From Jannaschia pagri (GTDB taxonomy: Bacteria > Pseudomonadota > Alphaproteobacteria > Rhodobacterales > Rhodobacteraceae): a DNA stretch of 62,054 nt. The stretch spans positions 1 through 62,054 of the forward strand of contig NZ_BPFH01000010.1 in NCBI RefSeq assembly GCF_019655435.1, read 5' to 3'. Under the pieces are notes generated by a model. That model was not told where the DNA came from, searched no databases, and worked only from the letters and a program-made list of their open reading frames with translations. Both the position numbers and the translations under genes were made by a program. Shown piece after piece: positions 33,770 through 42,687 of this stretch (position 1 is its first letter; every line of letters starts with the position of its first letter).

Positions 33770-34282
33770 ATGCGCATGATCCCTCTCTTCGCTTTCCTCT
33801 CGCTGCCGTCTATGGTGCAGGCCGAGACGGCGGCGCCCCACCTGACCGTCCAGCTCGACGGGTTGAGCCAGGTCGAGCAGACCTGCCGCCTGACCTTCAT
33901 CGCGGAAAATGGGCTTGGCGCCGATATCGAGCACCTGGTTCTTGAAGCCGTCGCCTTCGACCCGAACGGTGGGGTCGCGCGCATTTCGTTGTTTGATTTT
34001 CGCGACCTCCCCGAGGGGCGCAAACGGGTCCGCCAATTCGACTTGCCCGATTTGGCGTGCGAGGCCGTGGGCTCGATACTGATCAACGGCGTTCAGACCT
34101 GTACCGGCGCCGACGACTGCGCGACGCGGCTGACGGAGTCGGTGCAAGCGCGATCAAATGGTTGTCCCAGGCGAGGGCGTGTTTGCGCACACCGTTTGGC
34201 ATCAACAGCCCTCCGGTCCCGTCTGAGAACGCCAGTCCGGGCCCGGCTGGCGCCACGCCGCAGATATCGGGGCGCGTCATAA
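33770..34282 (+). CDS. Secreted protein of unknown function, 3' end overlapping an opposing gene
   Basis: The first 125 residues look like a genuine small secreted protein: signal peptide ending VQA-E, then a domain with three Cys and DPNGGVARISLFDFRDLPEGRKRVRQFDLPDLAC. The last 45 residues are Arg-rich and low-quality, and this part lies opposite the DUF1513 gene. The overlap is 200 bp, so the original stop may have been lost. It starts 25 bp after hmuV and so probably belongs to the heme operon. It resembles, weakly, the secreted protein at 38513-38920. Confidence 0.6.
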   Translation: MRMIPLFAFLSLPSMVQAETAAPHLTVQLDGLSQVEQTCRLTFIAENGLGADIEHLVLEAVAFDPNGGVARISLFDFRDLPEGRKRVRQFDLPDLACEAVGSILINGVQTCTGADDCATRLTESVQARSNGCPRRGRVCAHRLASTALRSRLRTPVRARLAPRRRYRGAS

Positions 34283-35177
34283 TCTTTGCGACCGCGCCCG
34301 TTGCCACATCAAACACCGGGGCCAGACCCCCACGGGGACCTGTGATCGCGCATTGCTGACCGTTGCCGGAAAAGGCCACCGACCCGGCATATCCCTGCAT
34401 GCGTGGCTGATCCGGACCAGCCTCAAACAGACGGGGCGCTTGGCCGCGCTGGTGTAGCATGAGCAGCGGGACGGTCCTGTCCGGCGACCCCTCCCACTGG
34501 AGCGCCACGGCTATGGTTGAACCATGGGCGGCGAGATGCCGGATCGAGGCTTGGGCGAGGCCGGGCAGAGCGACCGTTTCGGTGATGCGACCGTTGTCGA
34601 GATACGTGAGGTTCGGGCGCATCGTGTCGAGGTTCATCTTGCGGCGCCCATCGGACGGGTCCGTGCGGATGCCGCCATTCGCGATGGCAAACCCGCCTGA
34701 CGGCAGGCGCAGGATCTCATGCGGGCCAAGCCCACCCGACGGGATTTCGTCAACACGGGTCCAGGTGGCGCTGTCCCAAATGCCGATCCGCCCCTCGGAG
34801 GTGGTGTGCACGGCCTCGGTCGTCAGGAGGTACACGCCATCGGCGGTATAGGCGCCGTGGCCCTGGAACCGGTTCCGGGATGGCGGGGTCAGCCGATGGG
34901 TGACTGTGCCCCCGGCGCAATCGAGGACCAGGGCGAACGTGCCCGGGCGGCGGGCGAAGGCGACCGCTTCGCTGCGCATAGGATGGGCCGCCGCCGCATG
35001 GCCGCGCGCGGGCAGGGGCACACGGAAAACAGTAGTAGCGTCCATGGCCAATCCGAACAGCGCGTAGGCGCCCGATGGCTCCCGCGCGGCGGCGATATGG
35101 GTGGCGCCGGTGGCGGCCCAGGCCGGGGCCGTTGCACTGGCCGCGAGCCCTGCGAGCAAGGTGCGACGGCGCATCAA
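34083..35177 (-). CDS. DUF1513 protein of the imelysin iron cluster, Tat-exported
   Basis: This 364-aa protein has a Tat-like signal (MMRRRTLLAGLAASATAPAWA). It then has a seven-bladed-propeller-like body with HEILRLPSGGFAIANGGIRTDP and MNLDTMRPNLTYLD, as in DUF1513 proteins that accompany imelysin genes. The start overlaps the imelysin-like stop by 4 bp. The last 25 residues are an Arg/Ser-rich tail read opposite the neighbouring secreted-protein gene, so the 3' end is probably rearranged. Confidence 0.8.
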   Translation of the reverse strand: MMRRRTLLAGLAASATAPAWAATGATHIAAAREPSGAYALFGLAMDATTVFRVPLPARGHAAAAHPMRSEAVAFARRPGTFALVLDCAGGTVTHRLTPPSRNRFQGHGAYTADGVYLLTTEAVHTTSEGRIGIWDSATWTRVDEIPSGGLGPHEILRLPSGGFAIANGGIRTDPSDGRRKMNLDTMRPNLTYLDNGRITETVALPGLAQASIRHLAAHGSTIAVALQWEGSPDRTVPLLMLHQRGQAPRLFEAGPDQPRMQGYAGSVAFSGNGQQCAITGPRGGLAPVFDVATGAVAKIMTRPDICGVAPAGPGLAFSDGTGGLLMPNGVRKHALAWDNHLIALAPTPSAASRSRRRRYRSERR

Positions 35178-36118
35178 TCTCCGTCCAACCGGTTGAAGCC
35201 CGCCTGCACCCCGAGCGCCGCGCCGATCTCGGCGTTCGCGGTGCGCCCGGTTTCATTGACCGCCGTCTGGAGGGCTTCCACACGGAGGCGACCGCCAGTT
35301 GTCTCGACCCCGGCAAAGACCGGATCGTCCAACCCCTCGGCAAGGGAAATCGCCCTGGCGAAAGCCGCATCCGTTTGCGGTGCCTCGGCCAGCGTGGCGG
35401 CCAGATCGCGCAAAGCGGTGAGGGCTGCGGTCACATTGGCGAGGCTACGCCCCGATCTGCGCATCTCCGCCCGCAGCGGACGGGGCTCCGCAAAAGTCCC
35501 CATGGGGCGGCCCAGACGCTGCGTGGCCGTGAACTCCAACCCGGTCATGAGCGTCGTGAAGAGCGCCGCCTCGGCCTCCTCTGGGGCAAGAAAGCGCGTG
35601 TTGCCCTCGGCGCTTGCGGTGCGGAGCGTGGCCGCGAACCCGTCGCGCCGGCCTGCTTCGATGGCGGCGGCGGTCGCAGCAAGATCGGCGGTCAGGGCCT
35701 GTGTCAGGGGACAGGGCGCGGCCCCGTCGAAGATCGCCCGTTCCAACGCCCCCAATCCGCGCGCGGCCACAGAGGCGCGGGCCAGGGCCTCGGGCGTCCA
35801 AGCCTCTGCACCCTGTTGGGCGAGCAGGCGGAGACCGCGACCGGTGGCGTTGCGGGCGTCGGGCCAGAACTGGATCGCGCTGGCGCGGCCGCCGTCCTCC
35901 CCCGGACCAAACATCAGATGGGCCGCGCTGGCCCAGGCCTCGGCAGCCTCGCGGAAGGGATCTTGCAGGGCGTCGCAGCCGGTCTCAGCCGCCGTGGCGA
36001 GGGCGGTCGTCGCCTGGGACAGATCGGCCAGGCGCGGCAGAATGTGGTCATCGACAGCCGCATCGATGTCGGCCATCGCTGGCAAGGCGAGGACGCAGAA
36101 CGCTAGGGCAAGGCGCAT
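35174..36118 (-). CDS. Imelysin-family periplasmic protein, short form
   Basis: This 314-aa secreted protein has a signal peptide ending PAMA-D. The imelysin fold pattern is visible in HLMFGPGEDGGRASAIQFWPDARNATGRGLRLL and DAAFARAISLAEGLDDPVF. The GxHxxE metal motif of the longer imelysins is absent; this is usual for the second imelysin in such clusters. ATG 36118 lies one base after the di-heme oxidoreductase stop. Members take part in periplasmic iron handling, mechanism unclear. Confidence 0.85.
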   Translation of the reverse strand: MRLALAFCVLALPAMADIDAAVDDHILPRLADLSQATTALATAAETGCDALQDPFREAAEAWASAAHLMFGPGEDGGRASAIQFWPDARNATGRGLRLLAQQGAEAWTPEALARASVAARGLGALERAIFDGAAPCPLTQALTADLAATAAAIEAGRRDGFAATLRTASAEGNTRFLAPEEAEAALFTTLMTGLEFTATQRLGRPMGTFAEPRPLRAEMRRSGRSLANVTAALTALRDLAATLAEAPQTDAAFARAISLAEGLDDPVFAGVETTGGRLRVEALQTAVNETGRTANAEIGAALGVQAGFNRLDGD

Positions 36119-36119
36119 G

Positions 36120-37649
36120 TCAGAGCGACTCCAGAAAGGTGAGAAGGGCGGCGCGGTCCAAGGGCGGCAAGGCGGCATAGGCATTGCGAGCCCCCGCGCC
36201 TTCCCCCCCGTGCCAAAGGATCGCTTCTTCGATGGTGCGCGCCCGCCCGTCGTGCAGGAACCCTGCCTCGGGGGAGACCTGCTGCACCAATCCCAGACCC
36301 CACAGCGGCGGCGTCCGCCACTCTGACCCTGTGGCCTGCCCGGCGGGCAAACTATCGGCGAGGCCTGGACCCATATCGTGCAGCAGGAAGTCGGAATAGG
36401 GCCAGATCAACTGGAAGGAATGGGCGGGCCGGTCGCGCAGACGGGCGGTGACGAATTTCGGCACGTGGCAGGCGGCGCATTGGCTCTGGTGAAATAACTC
36501 CTTGCCGCGCAGCACTTCTGGGTCCCCGACGTCCCCACGTTTTGGCACGGCCAGGGTGGCAGAGTAGAAGGTCGTCAGGTCCAGCGCGTCGCCAGAGACC
36601 TCGAACCCGCCTTGGGCCGCATCCATACCATGGACGCTGGCCCGGCAGGCGGTCTGCGCCTCGGTGCAATCGCCCCAGGCGTCGGGCCGCAGCGGCGAGG
36701 CGAGACCCATGTCGGCGTTGAAGGCATCCGCCGCCTGCTGGCGCAGGGTGGGCGTCGTGGCGCGGACGCCGAAGCGGCCCAGCATCGCCTGCTCGTATTC
36801 GGGCGACCAGACGATATTCGGGCGTCCGGAGATGCCGTCGCCATCGGCATCCTCCGGATCGGCATGGGCCATGATGTCGGCGGCCGGGATCGCCTCAACC
36901 AGGCCCAGACCGATCATTTGGGGCGCAACCCTTGGGCTGATGGCCGTCTCCGGGTCCAGCGGGCCGTAGCCGAGGCCCTCGATCTCCCAAACCGGACGTC
37001 GCAAGTCGATCGGTCCCGTTTCCGCCAGCGGAACGCTCTCGACCACCTCCCACGTAACGCTTGGGCGTCCTTCTGCGGGCACCCCTGCAATGGAGAAATC
37101 GCTCAACTGATGGCCGTAAACCGGATCAGGCGCCGCCCCCAGATAGCGTGCCAATTCGTCACCAACCGGCAAAGGACGGCCCAAGCGGACCGCCAGACTG
37201 CCTGCGGTGTCGCCTGCATCCAGCGGCGCATGGCCCCGTCCGTCCTTGATGTGGCAATCCTGGCAGGACCGCAGGTTGTACATGGGGCCCAAACCATCCG
37301 ACGCGATGGTCGAGGCCGGGGCCGCAACCCAAAGCCGCTCAAACAGGCCGTTGCCGACGAAGAAGTCGGATTGTTCCTCAAAGGTCAGGTTCGCCTGGGG
37401 CAGGGAGTAGGCACGGATATCCGTCAGCCGCGCGACACTGCCAGCACCGCCAGAGTTCGTTTCGAACCGCTCCGGCGCCGAGACGTCATCCGGGCGCGCG
37501 GTCACAGCAGCGATCCGCGCCGCCTCGGCCTCCGTCCGTGGCAGAGCCTCTAGATGGACATCCTTCAGTGCGTCCTGGGTAACCAAAAGGTCGGCCTGGA
37601 CGGGAGATACGAAAGACGTCACCGTGAGTGTCAAGAAAAGTTTACGCAT
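36120..37649 (-). CDS. Di-heme cytochrome c oxidoreductase (DUF1111, MauG/CcpA-like)
   Basis: This 509-aa periplasmic protein has a signal peptide of about 19 residues (ending VQA-D). Two heme c sites are present: CQDCH (NLRSCQDCHIKDGRG, about 130) and CAACH (QSQCAACHVPKF, about 393). The family-specific FLHDGRARTIEEAILWHGGEG is near the C-terminus. It heads a three-gene operon with the short imelysin and the DUF1513 protein. It may oxidise iron or remove a peroxide in the periplasm. Confidence 0.88.
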   Translation of the reverse strand: MRKLFLTLTVTSFVSPVQADLLVTQDALKDVHLEALPRTEAEAARIAAVTARPDDVSAPERFETNSGGAGSVARLTDIRAYSLPQANLTFEEQSDFFVGNGLFERLWVAAPASTIASDGLGPMYNLRSCQDCHIKDGRGHAPLDAGDTAGSLAVRLGRPLPVGDELARYLGAAPDPVYGHQLSDFSIAGVPAEGRPSVTWEVVESVPLAETGPIDLRRPVWEIEGLGYGPLDPETAISPRVAPQMIGLGLVEAIPAADIMAHADPEDADGDGISGRPNIVWSPEYEQAMLGRFGVRATTPTLRQQAADAFNADMGLASPLRPDAWGDCTEAQTACRASVHGMDAAQGGFEVSGDALDLTTFYSATLAVPKRGDVGDPEVLRGKELFHQSQCAACHVPKFVTARLRDRPAHSFQLIWPYSDFLLHDMGPGLADSLPAGQATGSEWRTPPLWGLGLVQQVSPEAGFLHDGRARTIEEAILWHGGEGAGARNAYAALPPLDRAALLTFLESL

Positions 37650-37766
37650 CCGAAGAATTCACCTCTGTCCTCACGTGACATTCCTGACAGAAAAACTTAG
37701 GTACTTCTTGGACGACGTTAGCACGCTGTGCAACAGACGATAGCCCGGCGATACGAAAGGCACGAT

Positions 37767-38159
37767 ATGGCCCATCCCGCCCATTCGACCGTACCCCTTC
37801 CGGATCGGCATCTTGCCCTGTTGACCTTCCTCCGGCTTGCGGCGCTTGAGTGCCGCGCCTCGTCGCGGCTCGATCTCACGCAGGCATGCAAGGTCCTCGA
37901 CCCCGAGATTGACGCGGGGGACCTGGCGACGATCCTTGCCCGTGCGCTGCCGCAGGTTCTTTTTCACCGACCGCAGATCCTGGCGCCCGGCGCACTGGGG
38001 CGTAGCTTCGACGAAGACTGGCTGCTTGCCCTGGCCGACGCGATTGCCCGTGGGGACCGCCTGTCGGAGCGCTTTCTGCTTCGGCGACGGTGCCACCCCC
38101 ACCGCGCGTCCCATCTTTCGCTCTTGCTGCGCGAACTCGAAGACCGTCTGGCGGCCTAG
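37767..38159 (+). CDS. Hypothetical protein divergent from the di-heme oxidoreductase
   Basis: This 130-aa Leu- and Arg-rich helical protein contains HLALLTFLRLAALECRASSRLDLTQACKVL and ends RASHLSLLLRELEDRLAA. No signal peptide or known motif is seen. The ATG at 37767 has AAAGG about 7 nt upstream. It is divergent from the imelysin operon and could share regulation with it. I do not recognise the family. Confidence 0.55.
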   Translation: MAHPAHSTVPLPDRHLALLTFLRLAALECRASSRLDLTQACKVLDPEIDAGDLATILARALPQVLFHRPQILAPGALGRSFDEDWLLALADAIARGDRLSERFLLRRRCHPHRASHLSLLLRELEDRLAA

Positions 38160-38512
38160 CGGACCCTTCGCCGGACAGGTTTGCGCTGGATCGGCGTTGA
38201 TCGGATCCGGTGGCGCGCATGGCCGTACAAACGATACGCGGCGGACCTGAAGGGGGGACCCAGGGCCCGGGGCGCGTTACTGGTTCCCTTGAGCCGAGGC
38301 GCGCGTTAGTCTGCCGCTATGTCCCCCGCATCGCAAGCCAGCCAGTGCCAGCCAGCGAGCCCATGGGAGTCACACCTGAGATCTCGGCAACATTGAACCA
38401 GGCATCGCAGAAACCATCGGGGTGACCCTGGGGGAGATTTCGGCTCGACATGTCCAACCCGGTCCGACGGGCACTAAGGCAGATGGCACCGCTTGAGACC
38501 CCGGCGCCGGGC
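38160..38512. other. Intergenic region, nothing recognised
   Basis: Convergent ends of a plus-strand and a minus-strand gene. A 12-bp palindrome CCCGGCGCCGGG (38500-38511) directly follows the stop of the minus-strand gene but has no T-tract. I see no gene. Confidence 0.4.
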
Positions 38513-38920
38513 CTAGTTCGCGCCCACGGCCGCCGACAGCGGCGCGACGCCTTCGATGCGGGCGGCGCAGGCCTGTTTATCGGCAAAGGCCCCGTCCAGG
38601 CGACACGCGCCCACGATGTAGTCCCACCGATCCGCCTCTGCGCAGGGCGCATTTGGGGTCTCGAACGTTGCTTCGGCGGTCTCTCCAGGGGCAACGTTCA
38701 GGAACCAGGTGCCCTGGGACCGGCCAACCTGCACGCCGTCCTTTTGGATCAGGAAGAAGCCCGAGAGCTCTTCCAAGACTTGGTCGCTGTCGTTGGTCAA
38801 ACGGACCAATCCGGTGCAGTAATACTCCCGCAGCCCCGTCTCAATCAGTTCGATCCGCCACTCCTGCGCAGCCGCGGGCAGGGGAAGCGCGAGCGCCGCA
38901 ATGACCAGCAAGTGTCGCAT
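38513..38920 (-). CDS. Small secreted protein of unknown function
   Basis: This 135-aa protein has a signal peptide ending AAA-Q. The mature domain has Cys in YYCTGLVRLTN, NAPCAEADRW and VGACRLDG, and a body with FFLIQKDGVQVGRSQGTWFLNVAPGETAEATFETP. ATG 38920 has AAGGG 5-6 nt upstream. The spacing of Cys residues and of the D.G.V..S..F/D....PG...A..F..P pattern resembles the secreted protein after hmuV, suggesting a shared family. It follows the imelysin gene but beyond a terminator. Confidence 0.65.
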   Translation of the reverse strand: MRHLLVIAALALPLPAAAQEWRIELIETGLREYYCTGLVRLTNDSDQVLEELSGFFLIQKDGVQVGRSQGTWFLNVAPGETAEATFETPNAPCAEADRWDYIVGACRLDGAFADKQACAARIEGVAPLSAAVGAN

Positions 38921-38980
38921 CGAGACCCTTTCGAAGTCAAAAAACCCGACGCGGCGCAAACACCTCGTCGGACAGAGAAA

Positions 38981-39010
38981 GGGCCGCGCGACAGAGACGC
39001 CGCGCGGCCC
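38981..39010 (-). terminator. Rho-independent terminator after the long imelysin gene
   Basis: A perfect 10-bp stem, GGGCCGCGCG (38981-38990) with CGCGCGGCCC (39001-39010), and a 10-nt loop begins 8 bp after the imelysin stop. In the minus-strand direction it is followed by TTTCTCTG. Confidence 0.75.
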
Positions 39011-39018
39011 AACGGGGT

Positions 39019-40305
39019 TTACTCGAAGACGGCGTCCGGGTTGTCGAGGCTGTCGGAGCCCTCGAACGCAATCGGCTCCAGGCCCACAACGGCGACCGCA
39101 CGCTCGATCTCACGGGTTTGCGCGACGAGCCCGTCGATGGCCGCCTGGATCAGCGCGCCGCCCGCCTCGTTCGCCGGGTCGAGCATCATGTCGTACTTCA
39201 GCCCAGCCTCGGCGGCGAGTTTCATCTCCGTCATTTCCATCTGCGTGGCGTCCAGCGCGGCGCCGAGCGCATCGGCCACGGCCTGGTCCTTGGCGGCGAC
39301 GTAATCCCGCAAGCTGGCCCCAGAGGTAATGGTGCCATCAACGCCCACATAGGACCCGTTGAACACGTTGCGGATGCCAAGCGCGTCATAGAAATGGTCA
39401 TTATGGGTGTTGTCGGCGAAGCAGGAATGCTCCTCCTCCGGGTCGTTCAGCAGCAGGCCCAGCTGCATCCGCTCGCCCGCCTGTTCCCCGTAGGACAGTG
39501 ATCCCATACCGGTCAGGATGCGCACCAACCCGTTCTCGTCTGCTAAGGCCTCGGCACGGGCGTCGCCCCCTTCGGCCCAGGCGGCGGCCATGTACTCTAG
39601 GTCGGTGACCAGAAGGTCCGTCGCCGCTTTCAGGTACGCGCCCCGCCGGTCGCAATTGCCACCCGTGCAGGCGTCGCCGCTGGCGTAATCCGTCCAGGGA
39701 CGTTGCCCGGCGGTGGCGTCATAGGCGCCCAGATCCTGGCCCCAGAGCAGAAACTCAATGGCGTGGTAGCCTGTGGCCACGTTCGCCTCGGCGCCGCCCG
39801 CCTCGTGAAGGGTGTCCTCTAGGAAGGCCGGCGTCAGGGCTGAGGCGTCGATCTCCGACCCCGAAAGAGTGAAGGAGGCATTCTGAATGACATTGATCGC
39901 GGCGGCAGGGTTCTCGTCATAGGCCTCTAGCGGAGCGGAGCCTTCGGCGACGACATAATCGATCAGACCCTCGTCGAGCGGCCAAGCATTCACCTTGCCC
40001 TCCCAATCGTCGACCATCGGATTGCCGAAGCGATAGACCTCGGTCTGCTGGTAGGGAACGCGAGCCGCCAGCCACGCGTCCTTGGCCCCTTGCAAACCCT
40101 CAGCCGACGGCGCGTCCAGGAAGGCGTCGATGGCGGCCTGGAGGGTGCGTGCCGTTGTCAGGCTGTCGCCGTATTTCGCGGCGGCGATGTTTGCATAGGT
40201 CTCCATCACCTGCACCTGCATCGGCGCATGGCCGTCCGCGAGGGCAATCGTGGCGAGGGGCTGGATCGCGAGCGCGGCAACCGCGCAACTTGTCAGGAGT
40301 TTCAT
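39019..40305 (-). CDS. Imelysin-family periplasmic iron protein with GxHxxE motif
   Basis: This 428-aa protein has a signal peptide ending ALA-D. The imelysin metal motif GYHAIE lies in ATGYHAIEFLLWGQDLGAYD (about residues 180-199). Other family features are YRFGNPMVDDWEGKVNAWPLDEGLIDYV and EEEHSCFADNTHNDHFYDALGIRNVFNGSY. It is the long form that usually sits with DUF1111, a short imelysin and DUF1513. AAAGGG lies upstream of the ATG. A strong terminator follows, so it is a separate transcript. Confidence 0.9.
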   Translation of the reverse strand: MKLLTSCAVAALAIQPLATIALADGHAPMQVQVMETYANIAAAKYGDSLTTARTLQAAIDAFLDAPSAEGLQGAKDAWLAARVPYQQTEVYRFGNPMVDDWEGKVNAWPLDEGLIDYVVAEGSAPLEAYDENPAAAINVIQNASFTLSGSEIDASALTPAFLEDTLHEAGGAEANVATGYHAIEFLLWGQDLGAYDATAGQRPWTDYASGDACTGGNCDRRGAYLKAATDLLVTDLEYMAAAWAEGGDARAEALADENGLVRILTGMGSLSYGEQAGERMQLGLLLNDPEEEHSCFADNTHNDHFYDALGIRNVFNGSYVGVDGTITSGASLRDYVAAKDQAVADALGAALDATQMEMTEMKLAAEAGLKYDMMLDPANEAGGALIQAAIDGLVAQTREIERAVAVVGLEPIAFEGSDSLDNPDAVFE

Positions 40306-40524
40306 CGTGTCCCTTTCGAATAGGTGATTTCACTGGGTTATTCGGAGCAACAGCCCGGTTCCTTGGAGCCCGAGCCTAGGGTTGTTTTGTCTTGGAAGCT
40401 GTCGAGGGGGCCTGTGGCAGGGGCGAAGCACACCCGGCCCCGCTGGACGCGACCGCATCCCGTCGCGGGAAGGAGGTCGCCGATCCGAGCCTGAGCGCGC
40501 CTGGCCGTGTCCACAGCACCGCGT

Positions 40525-40707
40525 TCATTTCGTCAGGATTAACTTGCCCGCACGGGTCAGGCGGAGCGTGTAGGTCTTTTCGTCAAGGACGATCTGAACC
40601 GTATCGCGACCTTGGAGGATCATATCCGCGCGGTAGGTCAGCGGGGCGGCCGCAGTCAGGGCACGCTCCGGCGCGCGGTCACGTGTGGGGGGCCTCAGAT
40701 GTCCCAT
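40525..40707 (-). CDS. hemP: Hemin uptake protein HemP
   Basis: This 60-aa protein ends with the family hallmark TYTLRLTRAGKLILTK preceded by ILQGRDTVQIVLDE. GGAGG lies 7-8 nt before ATG 40707. HemP/HmuP proteins are needed for expression of heme receptor genes in rhizobia. Here it is separated from hmuSTUV by about 7 kb and by the imelysin cluster, and no TonB-dependent heme receptor is present. Confidence 0.85.
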   Translation of the reverse strand: MGHLRPPTRDRAPERALTAAAPLTYRADMILQGRDTVQIVLDEKTYTLRLTRAGKLILTK

Positions 40708-41580
40708 CGGCGCGCCTCCTTCTGGTGGTCGACGTGACCATGCGCGCGTTCGGTTCGGACTTCGTCGAGGTCGGGCCTACCAAACGGGAGGTTTCGGAAG
40801 CCCTGCTCGAACGAGCCGGTTTGGGATGTGGGAAAACGTCGAGCGCGCTGCATGACCAGAGTCTGGCTTGATGATCTTTGTTGGCTGGCGCGACCGCTGG
40901 CTTTTCCCAATCCTGACTTATATTGTCGGATATGACAACAGCGGAGTCGTCCTCGACGGGAAAGCGTCCCAGCTGAAGGGGTCTGCGCAGACAATCATTC
41001 AGACATCGCCCGCCTGAGATCTTGCGAAGAATCGGGGGCCTTGATTGCGATTGCTGAGCGGTCTGAATCCGTCAGGGGTCGCTGTGACGATCGCTGATGG
41101 CCCACCCAAGAGGGCCGACATCGCGCCGGATCGTTTTAGGAAGGCCCCTATGCGGGGAGTTTCCCCGTCCCCAGGGGCGCTCAATGGTGCGATGACGTGT
41201 CCATCTTAAAGATACGATCACTCAAACAGGAGTGCCGGATCGGGATCCCAAATCCCGACTGTCTCAGCCCTAACACCCAGGACCCCATTTACCGCCATGG
41301 ACAGCCAAGACCGCATTTCTTCGTAACAGGCGTCGCACGTCAGGGTAACGCGCGCCCATATCGTCAGCCAAAACTGATAATTCAGATTATGTCAAAAATC
41401 TGTTCCGACAGGATCAGCAACTAAGGGTCGGCAGGCGCCTCAACACAAATGACCGAGAACGCCGAAGTCGTTCAAGCTGGCGAAACGGCCCCACAAACTG
41501 GGCGAATGACCAAGCGGTCAAAGGTCGACTGTCGCGCTACACAGGCTACCGTCACCGTACACCCATGAGGACCTGGATCG
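40708..41580. other. Gene-poor region between hemP and the AraC regulator
   Basis: No supported gene. The only clear element is the palindrome at 40923-40938. The stretch 41200-41450 is more AT-rich and may hold the promoter of the AraC gene. Confidence 0.4.
40923..40938. promoter_or_regulatory. TTGTC-N6-GACAA palindrome upstream of hemP
   Basis: TTGTCGGATATGACAA is an inverted repeat with perfect 5-bp arms, 216 bp upstream of the hemP start. It may be an iron- or heme-responsive operator; similar GACAA/TTGTC half-sites occur before hmuS. Confidence 0.4.
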
Positions 41581-42465
41581 TTGCCGCGCCGATACGAAGA
41601 CATCTACCCGTCGCTCCCCCTGCTGACGAGCGACGGGTTGGACCATGTCTCGGCCGCGCAACTCATGGCTGTCCATTATTTCCGAGCCGACCCGGACGAG
41701 ATGCCAGAGGATGTCTTTGTGGAGCATCACGTCCTCCTGAACCTGAAGGCTGAGCCGCACCGCGTGATCAACACGCGCAACGGCGAGGTGCGGGATTTTA
41801 CCTTCTCAAAGAACGATATCATCGTGACTCCGGCGGGCATGCGCTCTGGCTGGCGATGGTTTGCGCAATCGGATGTCGTCGTCATCACGCTCGATCCGAC
41901 CCAGGTGCAGAAGTTCGCCGAGACGGAGTTGGGGATGCTGCTCGACCCGCAGCAGCTTGGCGATCTGCCGCTGTTTTCTGATGCTGACCTCTGTGCCGCG
42001 GGCGTCATGATCCGGGATGCCTTGGAAGCCAACGACATGACGTCTGGCGTGATGTTCGAGGCGCTCAGCCGTGTGTTCCTGGTCAAGCTTCTGCAACGAT
42101 ACGGCAAACGTCGTCCGGAAGAGGTGGCCCTGTCAGCGCGGTTCACGTCGGCACATTACAACCGCGTCCTGCGGTTTATCCGTGAGAACCTGGAGCGGAC
42201 CATTAGCCTCGATGATCTCGCGCGAGAGGCCGGGATGAGTGCGTCCCATTTCAGCCGACTCTTCAAGGACACGGTCGGCACACCGCCGATGCAATACGTG
42301 ATGGCCTATCGGATCGAACAGGCGCTGGAGATGATGCGCGACCCGACGCGGCGCTTGGGCGACATTGCCCTATCGTGCGGTTTTGCCGATCAGGCGCACT
42401 TCAGTCGCAGCTTTAAGCAGGTCACGGGCGAGACCCCGCGAAAGCGTCGCGCCGCCATGTCATGA
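41581..42465 (+). CDS. AraC-family transcriptional regulator
   Basis: This 294-aa regulator has an N-terminal effector domain (about 1-180) and a C-terminal double helix-turn-helix with ISLDDLAREAGMSASHFSRLFKDTVG and IALSCGFADQAHFSRSFKQVTGETP. The first usable start is TTG at 41581 with GAGGA about 9 nt upstream. It precedes a hydrolase, a SnoaL protein and an SDR on the same strand, two of whose promoters share a 26-bp repeat. It is therefore the likely activator of those genes. Confidence 0.88.
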   Translation: MPRRYEDIYPSLPLLTSDGLDHVSAAQLMAVHYFRADPDEMPEDVFVEHHVLLNLKAEPHRVINTRNGEVRDFTFSKNDIIVTPAGMRSGWRWFAQSDVVVITLDPTQVQKFAETELGMLLDPQQLGDLPLFSDADLCAAGVMIRDALEANDMTSGVMFEALSRVFLVKLLQRYGKRRPEEVALSARFTSAHYNRVLRFIRENLERTISLDDLAREAGMSASHFSRLFKDTVGTPPMQYVMAYRIEQALEMMRDPTRRLGDIALSCGFADQAHFSRSFKQVTGETPRKRRAAMS

Positions 42466-42575
42466 CCCCTAGCGTTGCCGGTCTAAGGCGACGCGGATCG
42501 GTCACATTTGCCGCGCGTCCGGATTGAGGGACCAAGCGCTCCGTGGCCCCTGAAATCGGAAGCGACCTCCAAAAA

Positions 42576-42601
42576 GCAAGATCGTTCAAAACCTCCGCAA
42601 G
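42576..42601. promoter_or_regulatory. Shared operator-like motif, copy 1 (before the hydrolase gene)
   Basis: GCAAGATCGTTCAAAA followed by a short spacer and CGCAAG; identical at 23 of 26 positions to the copy at 43736-43761. It lies 111 bp after the AraC gene stop and 87 bp before the hydrolase ATG. Confidence 0.7.
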
Positions 42602-42687
42602 CGGCTTCAAGTATGGCCAGCCTGTCCGCCGTATCTCCTGTGTAGTCGGGCAAGACGCCCAAACACACGATAACAGGAGATAGACCC

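Noticed and set aside
38500-38511. 12-bp palindrome CCCGGCGCCGGG as a terminator
   Set aside because: It lacks a T-tract on the downstream side and such palindromes are common at this GC content.
40392-40871. A 159-codon plus-strand frame across hemP
   Set aside because: hemP on the minus strand has the family signature and a strong ribosome binding site; the plus frame has neither.
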